From: Turnera subulata
Lineage: Eukaryota; Streptophyta; Magnoliopsida; Malpighiales; Passifloraceae
Length of the DNA: 64,000 nucleotides
Direction: 5' to 3'
Assembly (NCBI GenBank): GCA_028386065.3
Contig: JAKUCV010000352.1
Coordinates: 23,690-87,689 of the forward strand
Shown: piece after piece, positions 46,052-57,456 of the stretch
How the letters are laid out: every line of letters begins with the position of its first letter
Position numbering within the stretch: the stretch's first letter is position 1
The notes under the pieces: model-generated
Told to the model about the DNA's origin: nothing
Database searches by the model: none
The model's input: only the letters and a program-made list of their open reading frames with translations
Program-made: the position numbers and the translations under genes

Positions 46052-46061
46052 AATAAATAAA
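46052..46061 (+). terminator. Polyadenylation signal candidate for ORF A
   Basis: Two overlapping AATAAA hexamers within GAAATAAATAAAATAA, 34-43 bases after the stop codon of ORF A, followed by T-rich sequence. The placement suits a plant near-upstream element. Confidence 0.5.
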
Positions 46062-46753
46062 ATAATTTCCTTTTAAATCAAAAATTCTTGTGTTATGAAA
46101 TCTCTTGTTAAATGGAAAATAAAACATCTCAAAGTAAAATAAAAATTAACTATAAGAGTATAATATCAAATGTAAGAAAATTAAAACAAAACTCGTTTAT
46201 CAAAATCAAACAAAAAGGAATTAAAATAAAACATATTTTCATGATTGGTGCTCGTATCAGACGTAAACATCCTCGAATCACAAAACGTGTCACGTACAGC
46301 TAACGGTGACGTCGATTCCCTCATAAAAAGATGACCGTTAACTCGCACGGCGATGATCACGAGCACGTCCTGTGTCCCTCGAAAGACATGTTACCCACTT
46401 TTTCTCGAAATTCCGCATAAGCCAAAAACGTCTGACAAAGCTCGTATCTCTCCACGATGTCCGAACAGCTGTGAACTCGTCGCACATGCGCTCTACTCGA
46501 GGTGTGGTCCCATCCGTCTAGCCTCAACGGTCACGGATGCAAGTGATAAAAGATGCAAGGAAAATATAGTAAAACATGATAAGAAAGGACAAGGTAGCCA
46601 GAGCGGAAGAAAATCATGAGATGGAAAAGGCTGAGAAACTCTGGCATGGGTCCGAAAAACGCGTAAAGTATCAAAGCAATAAATGAAAGCAACGGTAAAA
46701 TTCAAAAAGCAAGATCTTGAAAATCAAAAACGGTAATCACGCTCCCATAAGAG
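46062..46753. other. Spacer between antisense ORFs A and B
   Basis: No convincing coding frame. A part near 46285-46345 contains a GTGACGTCG element and ACCGTTAAC, motifs of the TGACG/bZIP and MYB-site type. They could belong to the promoter of ORF B, whose TATA box is at 46754, but this is speculative. Confidence 0.4.
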
Positions 46754-46761
46754 TATAAAAG
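46754..46761 (+). promoter_or_regulatory. TATA box candidate of antisense ORF B
   Basis: TATAAAAG in the context AGAGTATAAAAGAAACG, 110 bases before the ATG at 46871. The intervening leader is A-rich. Like the one before ORF A, it reads against the host LTRs. Confidence 0.5.
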
Positions 46762-46870
46762 AAACGGAGCGGTGAGAGTAAATCATCAAAAGCATTTTAA
46801 AAGCGAACAAACTGCTCAGGCAAACAAAAACACAACGCTCCAAAAACAAAATACCCACTTCCAAAACACG

Positions 46871-47554
46871 ATGCCTGCTCCCTCATCAGTCTTCTTCGTC
46901 GAAGGTGCCAACCTAGGCAGAAGGAATCGACTGGCCTACAACATGGTCAACGAACGCGCTGAAGAACTACCGAACGAGCTCGGCAGGATGCCCCGACTGG
47001 TCTTCGTCGACGAACTCTACTCATCGCGGTTCTTCGTCACTCCAATGGAAGAGGTGTTCTTCCTAGAGGATCGCGGCACTCTGAGGACATCCTACTACGG
47101 ATCAGCCAACTCCGTGATGTTCTTCATCTCCGAGAGGCTATAAGAGTTCAACTTGGAGTCCACTTGCCAAACTGTGGAGCAAGGTGCCTACTACCAGCTC
47201 TCGATGACAGCTCAGAGCATGCCCAGAATGACTCGACTACCTCCAACCTGGCCCAAGGCAAGACTACTGGTGTGGAACTGCAGAGGAGTGGCAAGGCGTG
47301 CACAAGAATTCCCGCGTACTTTGAGGGACTTGAAGAACCAGTACAAGCCGAACATGATTCTTCTGACGGAGACACAGTGGCAACCACGAGACGATCACGG
47401 TCTCATCCCACTCCGGTTCCCTACAGCAAACCGGTTCGAGATTCCTGGTCAGCGCGACAGAGGCGGCATGTGGTTCTCGTGGAGCGACAGGGTCACGGTC
47501 AACATCAACAGTGATCCAAATAGTTTCCGTGTCAACGTCGTTCCGAATCGTTAA
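46871..47554 (+). pseudogene. ORF B: unknown N-terminus plus LINE-type endonuclease-like segment, one stop
   Basis: One frame of 228 codons from the ATG at 46871, broken only by TAA at codon 91 (47141-47143). The first 90 residues (from MPAPSSVFFVEGANLG) match nothing I recognise. After the stop the frame reads LLVWNCRGVARRAQ, YKPNMILLTETQ and RGGMWFSWSDRVTV. These are the opening blocks of the endonuclease/exonuclease/phosphatase fold as found in plant LINE ORF2 (xxWNCRG; the Glu of TET). The later catalytic Asp/His blocks are missing, so nuclease activity is unlikely. It may be a captured LINE fragment fused to another sequence. Whether the TAA is read through or is a lesion cannot be told here. 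Confidence 0.55.
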
Positions 47555-47855
47555 ATGTATTTTCTATTTTTATAAAAATATCAAAAATCCATGTAATATT
47601 TCCCTTTATTTTATAAAATATCAAATATTAATGTAGTATTTTTGTTTGTACTTCCAATATTATCAATATTAATAATATTTGTATTTCTGCTTATTATGGC
47701 ATCATTTACCTCTTATGTGTATGCTCTGCGAAAGCTGGCGTCCCTCGACTGGATCCATAATGTACTAACTAAATAATATAAAATAATAAACAAATGGAGC
47801 GAACTATGCAAACAAGACAACAAACACACAAAGACTGCCCAACAAGACCTAACGC

Positions 47856-47869
47856 CCGCTCCGTTACCA
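47856..47869 (-). other. Primer binding site of the non-autonomous Tekay-like element
   Basis: On the - strand TGGTAACGGAGCGG begins a few bases after the LTR end (GGGGCGTTTCA). It resembles the initiator-Met primer site TGGTATCAGAGC. Its position fixes the element's orientation as minus, so ORFs A and B are antisense. Confidence 0.7.
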
Positions 47870-48768
47870 AAATGAAACGCCCCGACCCGTATTTACCGTA
47901 CACAGTAAACACAAGCCGGAACTGTGACAACCCAGCCCAACAAGGCCTAGCATACAGTGTAAACAACCATAACTCGGCCCAACGGCCCAAAATAATAAAA
48001 CAACATAAGTAACAAATCCGGCCTATTGGCCCAATAATAATAAAAATAGTGCACAGCGGAAGACTTTAATATCTCACTAACACTGTATGCGACACATGCA
48101 AACTATGGATCCAAGCCTGTCCAAGGGATAACGCTGCAGCCTGTCTGGAATGCACCAAACCTGTACAATGAACAACTCATCCTACGGGATGAAAGCCTGC
48201 AGGTGAGGGGTGAGTTCGAAGTGCTCACGACAATGGAAAGACGATCAATATGCAACTAAAATTACTCAAGGCAAGAACAACAGTCAAACCAAAAGACCCG
48301 ACCCAAAGTCGGTCCAAGACCGAAAAGACTCAAATAAAATCCAATTATCCAATTTTATCGGATGGGCCCCGTCACGGATAAGCTAGTGATCAAACCTGGT
48401 TATCAACACATTCCGGGTGCCAGACCAAATCAGAGAACCCAGGGATCGACATCCCAAAAATACGAACCCAGGGATAGACATCCCAAAAATATATCACGGG
48501 ATAGACATCCCAAGCATAGACATGCTTATCAAGTAACCCAGGTCATGGCCACCACGAAACAGTTTCTAACCATTGAGTCGTACCACTACCTATCACGTGA
48601 CAATTATATTATCGTCGTCAATATCAAATCGTAGGGATCGACATCCCTAACCAGAATACCGGGATAGACATCCCATCCAAAATACCAAGGATCGACATCC
48701 TTGTCACAATTCATTAATTATACCATTACTCTTAATCCGAAAAAAAATACAGAAAATCAACACGGGAT

Positions 48769-51634
48769 TGAGACGCCCCGACCCGAATTTACCGAACACA
48801 GTAAACACGAGCCGGAACTGTGACAACCCAACCAAATAAACCCAAGCATACAGTGTATATAACGGAGATCCGGGCTCAACGGCCTATAATATAAACAATA
48901 ATAAAAACTCATCCGGCCCAACAATAAAATATCATAACTGGCCCAATGGCCCAACAATAACAAAAGCAGTGCACAGCGGAAGACTTAAAGACTCACTAAC
49001 ACTGTATGCATATATGCAAACTATGGATCCAAGCCCGTCCAAAGGATAACGCTGCAGCCTGTCTGGAATGCACCAAACCTGTACAAAAAATAACTCATCC
49101 TACGGGATGAAAGCCCGCAGGTGAGGGGTGAGTCCGAAGTGCTCACGACAATGGAAAGACGATCAATATGGACACTAAAAATTACTCAAGTCCAAAAATA
49201 ACAGTCAAACCAAAAGACTCGACCTAAAGCTGGTCCAAGACCAAAAAGACTTAATAAAAACCAATTATCCAATTTTATCTTTCCGGACCCCGTCACGGAT
49301 AAGCTAGGGTCGTACCAGGTTATCAACCTGTTCCTGGTGCCAGATCAAAAAGAACCCAGGGATAGATATCCCAAAAATAACAAACTCAGGGATCAACATC
49401 CCAATCAAACCGGCATCAACATGCCCATCATAAGTAACCCAGATCATGGCCACCACAAAACAGTCTCAAACCATCCGGTCGTACCTCTACTTACCAAGTG
49501 ACAATTATATTACCATCATTAAAAACAAACCGTAGGGATCGACATCCCTAACCAAAATCCCGGGATAGACATCCCATCCAAAATACCAAGGATCGACATC
49601 CTTGTCACAATTCATTAATTATACCATTACTCTTAATCCAAAAAAACACAGAAAATCAGCACGGGATAAAAATCCCAAAAAATACCCAACAAGACTCCGG
49701 GATTAACATCCCGAACCAAAACACAGCAAAAGCACATTCGACAATGCACAATCATCAAAACATGATAACCGAGTAATATAGGCACATATTGGAGGAAATC
49801 CATCCTCACCTTGGCCGATTACTCAACTCCGGAAACTATGACCGGTCCGACGCTGGCTCCTCGGGGAACTGCCCGATATCCAACCTATACCACAAATCAA
49901 TATACACTCACATAAATGCACATATTCGGTATGCAATGATGCCAATACTACGAAATTACCCATCCCGGTTCGTATCCGTTATTATTATCTTTTATCGAAT
50001 ATAATTAACCGTACATACATCCGAATATTATTTCGGTATCATACTTTAATTAAAATTCTATTCAAAATACTCTCATAAAATAACTATAATTTCCAAAATA
50101 ATAATCCACATAATGTTTTTCCAGAAAATAATAAGCTATTTATAATTTTCAGAGAATATTTATATAGTATTTATCTTTTTCTACCAATATTTTCCGACAC
50201 CAAAATATAATTAACTTAAATTTACAAAATACATATTTATTTACATAAACCACAATCATAATTTCCAGACGAAAATAATATACATTTTAATTTTCAGAAA
50301 TTATTTTCAAGGCATATATATAATTTTCCAATTAATAATAGTTTTTCAAACATAAATTAATTATTTATCAAAGTAATTATATTTATATTTTCCTGAAAAT
50401 AACAGAATTAAATTGTCTATAATTTTCTAAAAATATATATAATTTTTTTCCAAAATTAAATTCCAGAATATTAATAAAAATATATATATAATTTGTTTTT
50501 TTAAAAAATAAATCGCGCTGGGCCATGAATAGTGCGGCCCAGTACCAAGGCAACAGCCCAACACAGTGCCAAGGCCCGGCCCACACCACTCAGCCCAACC
50601 CAGAAGCCCATAACCCAACTACCGAGTTCGCGACCCGTTTCCACGAACGGATCTTTGCCAAGAACCGGGTCTTACCTCCGGGTTCGACGCTGGCGGTGCG
50701 ACGGCAGGCGCGAGAAGGGAAAGGCGAACCTAGCAGAAGACGCGGCGGACGATGGCGACTCCTCAGGCGGCGGAAGAACGGCGCGACGTCGCCGGCAGCG
50801 GTGTAGAAGCGTGAGGAAAGCCGGATCTGCGGGGAAACCGGCGGGTCGAAGGCGGTGGAGTGCGCGTCCGGCCGCGTAACCGAGCGGGGGTGACAGGGTT
50901 GGGTTCGCGACGGGATGGGCTACCTCCAGGTGGCGGCGGTGAGTCGAAACGACGGCCGGAGCTCCGTCGCGTGCACAATAACGGGGAGCGGCGAGGGTGG
51001 CAACTGTTCACCTCTGATTTCTTTTTTCTTTTTCTTCTTTTTCGTATTTGTTTTCTTTTTCTTCAGTTTTTCTTTTATTTTCTTTTCTCTCTTTTTTTTC
51101 TATTTTTTTCTGTAATTATTTTTTTCCCTCTTCTTCTTTTTTTTTCTGGTTTCTGTGTTTTTTTTTATCTCTTTTCTTTTCCTCTTTTTTTCTTTTTTTT
51201 CCTCTTTTTTTTTCCTCTCATTTCCTCTTTTCACTCTTTTTTTTTCCTCTTTTTTTTTTCTTTTTCTTCACCTCTCCTTCCCCTCGACCGGCTGCCTTCC
51301 CCTCTTTATACATAAAAAATTACTATTAAACATGTGATGTCCAATAACACGATTCGTCTCCATTACGGGCGAGTCCGATCCGGACCAGAAAATAACCGAT
51401 ACCTCCTTAGTTATTTTCTGGTGTGAGTTTTCGAGAAATTCTGAAACCCGAAAAATACCAACTTAGTTCCGAAAAATACACGCGAAAATCACGAGCGCGG
51501 GAAAACACTCGGTTTCAAAAGACGACTCCCGATTTATCTTGAATTAATTACCCAAGATTAATTCAGCAGTAAATCACGGTAAATAGACTTTTACAGTCCG
51601 GTAAAAATCCAAAATTTTTACCCGGGCTGTTACA
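48769..51634 (-). mobile_element. Nested solo LTR, TSD GGGAT
   Basis: Starts TGAGACGCCCCGACC and ends GGGCTGTTACA. GGGAT flanks it at 48764-48768 and 51635-51639, inside the 5' LTR of the element at 42632-55624. It belongs to the same broad LTR family but is clearly diverged. Donor GAG/GTAAGA at 50675 and acceptor GTATAG at 49885 (- strand) are present, with a purine leader tract (+ strand T/C run 51015-51290) and the hairpin cluster at 49146-49094. Confidence 0.92.
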
Positions 51635-54506
51635 GGGATAAACATCCCAAAAATACCCAACAAGACTCCGGGATTAACATCCCGAACCAAAACACAGCAA
51701 AAGCACATTCGACAATGCACAATCATCATGACATGATAACCGAGTAATATAGGCACATATCGAAGGAAATCCATCCTCACCTTGGCCGATTACTCAACTC
51801 CGGAAACTATGACCGGTACGATGCCGGCTCCTCGGGAAACTGCCCGATATCCAAAAACCTATACAACAAAATCATACATACGCATAAATGCACATATTCG
51901 GTATACTATGATGCCTATATTACGAATTAATCCCATCCCGATTACTTATCCTTTATTATTTCCATTTATCGAAAATATTTAACCATACGTATATCCGAAT
52001 ATAATTTCGGTACCATACTTTAATTAAAACTCTTAAAATATTTTCATAAAATAATTATAATTTCCAAAATAATAATAATCATAATTTTCCAGAAAAATAT
52101 TAACCTATTTATAATTTTCAGAAAATATTTATATAGTGTTTATCTTTTTCTCAATATATAATAATATTTCCAACACAAAATTATAATTACCCTTAATTTC
52201 AAAGTACATATATATATTCCATAACATATAATTTTCCAGGGAAAATAATATATAAAATTTCCAGAAATTAATTTCATGGTAATCATATATTTTTTTCCAA
52301 ATAATAATAGTTTTCCAAACATAACTTAATTATTTATCAAAATATATATATTTATATTTTCTTCAAAATACCAGAATTAATTAGATCATAATTTTCTCAA
52401 GGTAATTATATTTTTTTCCAATTAATAATAGTTTTTCAAACATAACTTAATTATTTATCAAAGTAATTATATTTATATTTTCCTGAAAATAACAGAATTA
52501 AATTGTCTATAATTTTCTAAAAATATATATAATTTTTTTCCAAAATTAAATTCCAGAATATTAATAAAAATATATATATAATTTGTTTTTTTTAAAAATA
52601 AATCGGGCTGGGCCATGAATAGTGCGGCCCAGTACCAAGGCAACAGCCCAACACAGTGCCAAGGCCCGGCCCACACCACTCAGCCCAACCCAGAAGCCCA
52701 TAACCCAACTACCGAGTTCGCGACCCGTTTCCACGAACGGATCTTTGCCAAGAACCGGGTCTTACCTCCGGGTTCGACGCTGGCGGTGCGACGGCAGGCG
52801 CGAGAAGGGAAAGGCGAACCTAGCAGAAGACGCGGCGGACGATGGCGACTCCTCAGGCGGCGGAAGAACGGCGCGACGTCGCCGGCAGCGGTGTAGAAGC
52901 GTGAGGAAAGCCGGATCTGCGGGGAAACCGGCGGGTCGAAGGCGGTGGAGTGCGCGTCCGGCCGCGTAACCGAGCGGGGGTGACAGGGTTGGGTTCGCGA
53001 CGGGATGGGCTACCTCCAGGTGGCGGCGGTGAGTCGAAACGACGGCCGGAGCTCCGTCGCGTGCACAATAACGGGGAGCGGCGAGGGTGGCAACTGTTCA
53101 CCTCTGATTTCTTTTTTCTTTTTCTTCTTTTTCGTATTTGTTTTCTTTTTCTTCAGTTTTTCTTTTATTTTCTTTTCTCTCTTTTTTTTTCTATTTTTTT
53201 CTGTAATTATTTTTTTCCCTCTTCTTCTTTTTTTTTCTGGTTTCTGTGTTTTTTTTTATCTCTTTTCTTTTCCTCTTTTTTTCTTTTTTTTCCTCTTTTT
53301 TTTTCCTCTCATTTCCTCTTTTCACTCTTTTTTTTTCCTCTTTTTTTTTTCTTTTTCTTCACCTCTCCTTCCCCTCGACCGGCTGCCTTCCCCTCTTTAT
53401 ACATAAAAAATTACTATTAAACATGTGATGTCCAATAACACGATTCGTCTCCATTACGGGCGAGTCCGATCCGGACCAGAAAATAACCGATACCTCCTTA
53501 GTTATTTTCTGGTGTGATTTTTCGAGAAATTCTGAAACCCGAAAAATACCAACTTAGTTCCGAAAAATACACGCGAAAATCACGAGCGCGGGAAAACACT
53601 CGGTTTCAAAAGACGACTCCCGATTTATCTTGAATTAATTACCCAAGATTAATTCAGCAGTAAATCACGGTAAATAGACTTTTACAGTCCGGTAAAAATC
53701 CAAAATTTTTACCCGGGCTGTTACAGGGATAAACATCCCAAAAATACCCAACAAGACTCCGGGATTAACATCCCGAACCAAAACACAGCAAAAGCACATT
53801 CGACAATGCACAATCATCATGACATGATAACCGAGTAATATAGGCACATATCGAAGGAAATCCATCCTCACCTTGGCCGATTACTCAACTCCGGAAACTA
53901 TGACCGGTACGATGCCGGCTCCTCGGGAAACTGCCCGATATCCAAAAACCTATACAACAAAATCATACATACGCATAAATGCACATATTCGGTATACTAT
54001 GATGCCTATATTACGAATTAATCCCATCCCGATTACTTATCCTTTATTATTTCCATTTATCGAAAATATTTAACCATACGTATATCCGAATATAATTTCG
54101 GTACCATACTTTAATTAAAACTCTTAAAATATTTTCATAAAATAATTATAATTTCCAAAATAATAATAATCATAATTTTCCAGAAAAATATTAACCTATT
54201 TATAATTTTCAGAAAATATTTATATAGTGTTTATCTTTTTCTCAATATATAATAATATTTCCAACACAAAATTATAATTACCCTTAATTTCAAAGTACAT
54301 ATATATATTCCATAACATATAATTTTCCAGGGAAAATAATATATAAAATTTCCAGAAATTAATTTCATGGTAATCATATATTTTTTTCCAAATAATAATA
54401 GTTTTCCAAACATAACTTAATTATTTATCAAAATATATATATTTATATTTTCTTCAAAATACCAGAATTAATTAGATCATAATTTTCTCAAGGTAATTAT
54501 ATTTTT
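50325..54506. repeat. 2.09-kb tandem duplication across a nested-LTR junction
   Basis: Copy 1 (about 50325-52415) and copy 2 (about 52416-54506) are almost identical; I noticed about four substitutions and a one-base T-run difference. Each unit holds the inner half of the solo LTR, its TSD copy and about 780 bp of the surrounding LTR. The junction lies in TTTTTTTCC, where the two source sequences share only a short T/C run. Confidence 0.9.
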
Positions 54507-55777
54507 TTCAGATTTTAGTTAGAATCCAGAAATTATAAATACATATTTATATATATATATATATAAAGAAATCCGGGCTGGGCTGAACAGGACCAAGCCC
54601 AGGCCATGCACTGTGCAAGCCCAAACCCGGCCCAACATCCAAGCCCAAGCCCATGGGTAACCAACAACCCAGAACCATATTCGCGACCCGAATACAATCG
54701 GACGGATCATGCAGGAATCGGGTTGCTCACCTCGGGTTTGGCGACGGCGGCGCGAGGAGGGAAAGGCGAACACAGCAGCAGACTCGGCGGACGATGGCGA
54801 CTCCACGGGCGGCGAAAAGGAGCGCTGGCGTCGTCGACGGGCTGAGCAGGGCGGAGAAGGAGCAGATCCGCGGGTCTACTCGCGGGTCAGCGGCGGTTGG
54901 CGGCGCGTCGACGGACGAAACCGGCAGGAGGCGACGGGTTCTTGATGGCGACGGCAAGACGAGGCCAACGGTGGCGGTGGTGCAGCGAACGGATAACCGG
55001 AGCTCCGTTTCGTGTACAGTAACGGTGGCGCGGCCGGGGTGACGCACTGTTCAAGGTTTTTTTTCTGTTTTTCTTTCATTTTGTATTTTCTCTTCTTTTT
55101 TTTCTTTTTCCGAATTTTCTTCTTTTTTTTTTCTATTTTCTGTATATTTTTTTCCTTTTCTTTTTTTTTTATTTCTTTTCCCTCTCTGTTTCTTTTCCTT
55201 CTTCCTTTCTTTTTTTCTTTTCTCTTTTTTTTCTCTCTTTTTCTCTCTTTTCTTTTTTCTTCTTCTTCTCCTCCTCACCCGGTTCCTTCCTTTTTATAAA
55301 CTGAAAATTCACTATTACTCATGTGAGTTACAATAATGAATTTTCGTCTGCATTACGGGCGAGTCCGATCCGGACCTGAAAATAACAAATACCTCCTTAG
55401 TTATTTTCCGGTGTGATTTTCCGAGAAATTCCGAAACCCGAAAATACCAACTTAGGTTCGAAAAATCCGCGGGAAAATCACGAGCGCGGGAAAACCCTCG
55501 GTTTCGAAAAACGACTCCCGATTTACCTTGAATTAATTACCCAAGATTAATTCAACAGTAAATCACGGTAAATAGACTTTTACAGTCTCGGTAAAAATCC
55601 AAAATTTTTACCCGGGCTGTTAGAACATCTTTAGGTTTCTTCCTGATCAGGGGAAACAATCTTTTAGCTTTTGTTTCTGAGTTTCCTAATCAAAAGGAAA
55701 CTCCATCTTTGTGATCTGTTTTGGTTCGTTTCCTATCTAAAGGAAACTCTGCTTTTTTGTATCTTTCTTTTTTAACA

Positions 55778-56241
55778 TGGTAGCGGAGCCCTCATGGTCT
55801 TAAGGGCCTGTAAACCTTGAGCTTTTGGTGGAGAAAATGCTGCATTAAGATTGCAGCAAAACTTTGGAGCTTTGGCTGAGAAAATTTGGAAGAGAAGAGA
55901 TATGTTGGGAGTTATCTTTTCATAAAGTGCTTTTGAAGTTTGCTTGCAGGATTTTTGAACAGATGGAGAAGATGTGCAGAAGAATGTTCTCAAGTGGATG
56001 TTGCAGAAGGTTTTTTTTTTGGTTGCTCGAATCTTTGGAGCTTTAAAGCTTTGGTTGAAGATGTTTGATGCTGGCGATGCATAAGTGAGCTGGAAAAGTT
56101 CTCAAGAGTTGCTGCAGAAGAATTCCGGTTGCAGAAGCTTTTGAGCTTTTGTTGAAGAGGTTTGCTGGGACTAAGGAAATTGATATACATCAGAATCTTA
56201 TGAGCTAGGTGGAAGTTATTGACAATAGGATCAAGGGGGAG
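55778..56241 (+). other. First interior of the TRIM-like element
   Basis: 464 bp from the primer site TGGTAGCGGAGCC to the purine tract CAAGGGGGAG. It has a Leu/Phe/Lys-rich 60-codon frame repeated at the same place in the second interior, but no known domain. I do not consider it a gene. Confidence 0.75.
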
Positions 56242-56616
56242 TGTTAGAATTGATCCTATTGCAATAATAGTTTAAATTCAAGAGTTATGGCGTGAAGTCT
56301 AGAGAGTTCTAGGTGTAGTTAGTCTGCTAAGGATTTTATGTGGACATGAAGTCTTTAACGTGTACTCATTAATGTACATAATTTATGTCTATAAATATGC
56401 TATATGTGTAACCGATAACCTCGAGTTGGAATGGATTAATCTTTGAGTTTCCTTTCCTCCTCCACATCTTTATGTTTCCTCCTGATCAGGGGAAGCAATC
56501 TTTTAGCTTTTGATTCTGAGTTTCCTAATCAAAAGGAAACTCCATCTTTGTGATCTGTTTTGGTTCGTTTCCTATCTAAAGGAAACTCTGCTTTTCTGTA
56601 TCTTTCTTTTTTAACA
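56242..56616 (+). repeat. Middle LTR of the TRIM-like element
   Basis: 375 bp, TGTTAGAATTGATCC to TTTTTTAACA, with a CTATAAATATGC TATA-like motif near 56390. It is the most complete of the three and serves as the reference for the 141-bp loss in the first LTR. Confidence 0.9.
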
Positions 56617-57080
56617 TGGTAGCGGAGCCCTCATGGTCTTAAGGGCCTGTAAACCTTGAGCTTTTGGTGGAGAAAATGCTGCATTAAGATTGCAGCAAAA
56701 CTTTGGAGCTTTGGCTGAGAAAATTTGGAAGAGAAGAGATATGTTGGGAGTTATCTTTTCATAAAGTGCTTTTGAAGTTTGCTTGCAGGATTTTTGAACA
56801 GATGGAGAAGATGTGCAGAAGAATGTTCTCAAGTGGATGTTGCAGAAGGTTTTTTTTTTGGTTGCTCGAATCTTTGGAGCTTTAAAGCTTTGGTTGAAGA
56901 TGTTTGATGCTGGCGATGCATAAGTGAGCTGGAAAAGTTCTCAAGAGTTGCTGCAGAAGAATTCCGGTTGCAGAAGCTTTTGAGCTTTTGTTGAAGAGGT
57001 TTGCTGGGACTAAGGAAATTGATATACATCAGAATCTTATGAGCTAGGTGGAAGTTATTGACAATAGGATCAAGGGGGAG
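56617..57080 (+). other. Second interior of the TRIM-like element
   Basis: 464 bp, essentially identical to 55778-56241, with its own primer site and purine tract. The near-identity of both interiors points to a recent duplication or recombination between element copies. Confidence 0.75.
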
Positions 57081-57451
57081 TGTTAGAATCGATCCTATTG
57101 CAATAATAGTTTAAATTCAAGAGTTATGGCGTGAAGTCTAGAGAGTTCCAGGTGTAGTTAGTCTGCTAAGGATTTTATGTGGACATGAAGTCTTTAACGT
57201 GTACTCATTAATGTACACAATTTATGTCTATAAATATGCTATATGTGTAACCGATAACCTCGAGTGGAATGGATTAATCTTTGAGTTTCCTTTCCTCCTC
57301 CACATCTTTAGGTTTCTTCTGATTAGGGGAAACAATCTTTTAGCTTCTGATTCTGAGTTTCCTAATCAAAAGGAAACTCCATCTTTGTGATCTGTTTTGG
57401 TTCGTTTCCTATCCAAAGGAAACTCTGCTTTTTTGTATCTTTCTTTTAACA
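57081..57451 (+). repeat. Third LTR of the TRIM-like element
   Basis: 371 bp, TGTTAGAATCGATCC to CTTTTAACA, followed directly by the target duplication GAGTT at 57452-57456 and the rest of the F-box gene. Confidence 0.9.
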
Positions 57452-57456
57452 GAGTT

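Larger units (their letters stand above)
42632..55624 (-). mobile_element. Non-autonomous Tekay-like LTR element carrying antisense genes, TSD ACATC
   Basis: ACATC flanks it at 42627-42631 and 55625-55629. On the - strand it has a 5' LTR (55624 down to 47873, itself interrupted), a primer site at 47869-47856, a 2418-bp interior, a purine tract and a 3' LTR (45454-42632). LTR ends are TGAAACGCCCCGACC on the left and GGGCTGTTA on the right (the final GTTACA of one copy reads GTTAGA). The purine-tract context resembles that of the element at 1-7424, which gives the family link. The interior has no gag or pol. It holds two gene-like units on the + strand. Confidence 0.88.
47873..55624 (-). repeat. 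5' LTR of the non-autonomous Tekay-like element, interrupted and partly duplicated
   Basis: Homologous to 42632-45454. Its left part is 47873-48768. A solo LTR sits at 48769-51634, and the LTR resumes at 51640. After about 52415 the sequence returns to the middle of the solo LTR, so 50325-52415 is repeated as 52416-54506. The LTR then runs to its end at 55624. Without the insert and the duplication it would be about 2.79 kb. Confidence 0.88.
42533..57451 (+). mobile_element. Tandem TRIM-like element (LTR-int-LTR-int-LTR), TSD GAGTT
   Basis: Three copies of a roughly 375-bp LTR (42533-42631 joined to 55630-55777; 56242-56616; 57081-57451) alternate with two 464-bp interiors (55778-56241 and 56617-57080). 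GAGTT flanks the whole at 42528-42532 and 57452-57456. Each interior starts with TGGTAGCGGAGCC, an initiator-Met-like primer site, and ends with CAAGGGGGAG, a polypurine tract. It has no retroviral proteins. LTR ends are TGTTAGAAT and TTTTAACA; the first LTR has CG for TG. LTR 1 is split by the element at 42632-55624 and has lost about 141 bp. Confidence 0.88.

Noticed and set aside
55864..56046. 60-codon frame repeated in both TRIM interiors
   Set aside because: Its duplication follows from duplication of the whole interior. There is no known domain, and the interior is bounded by primer site and purine tract.
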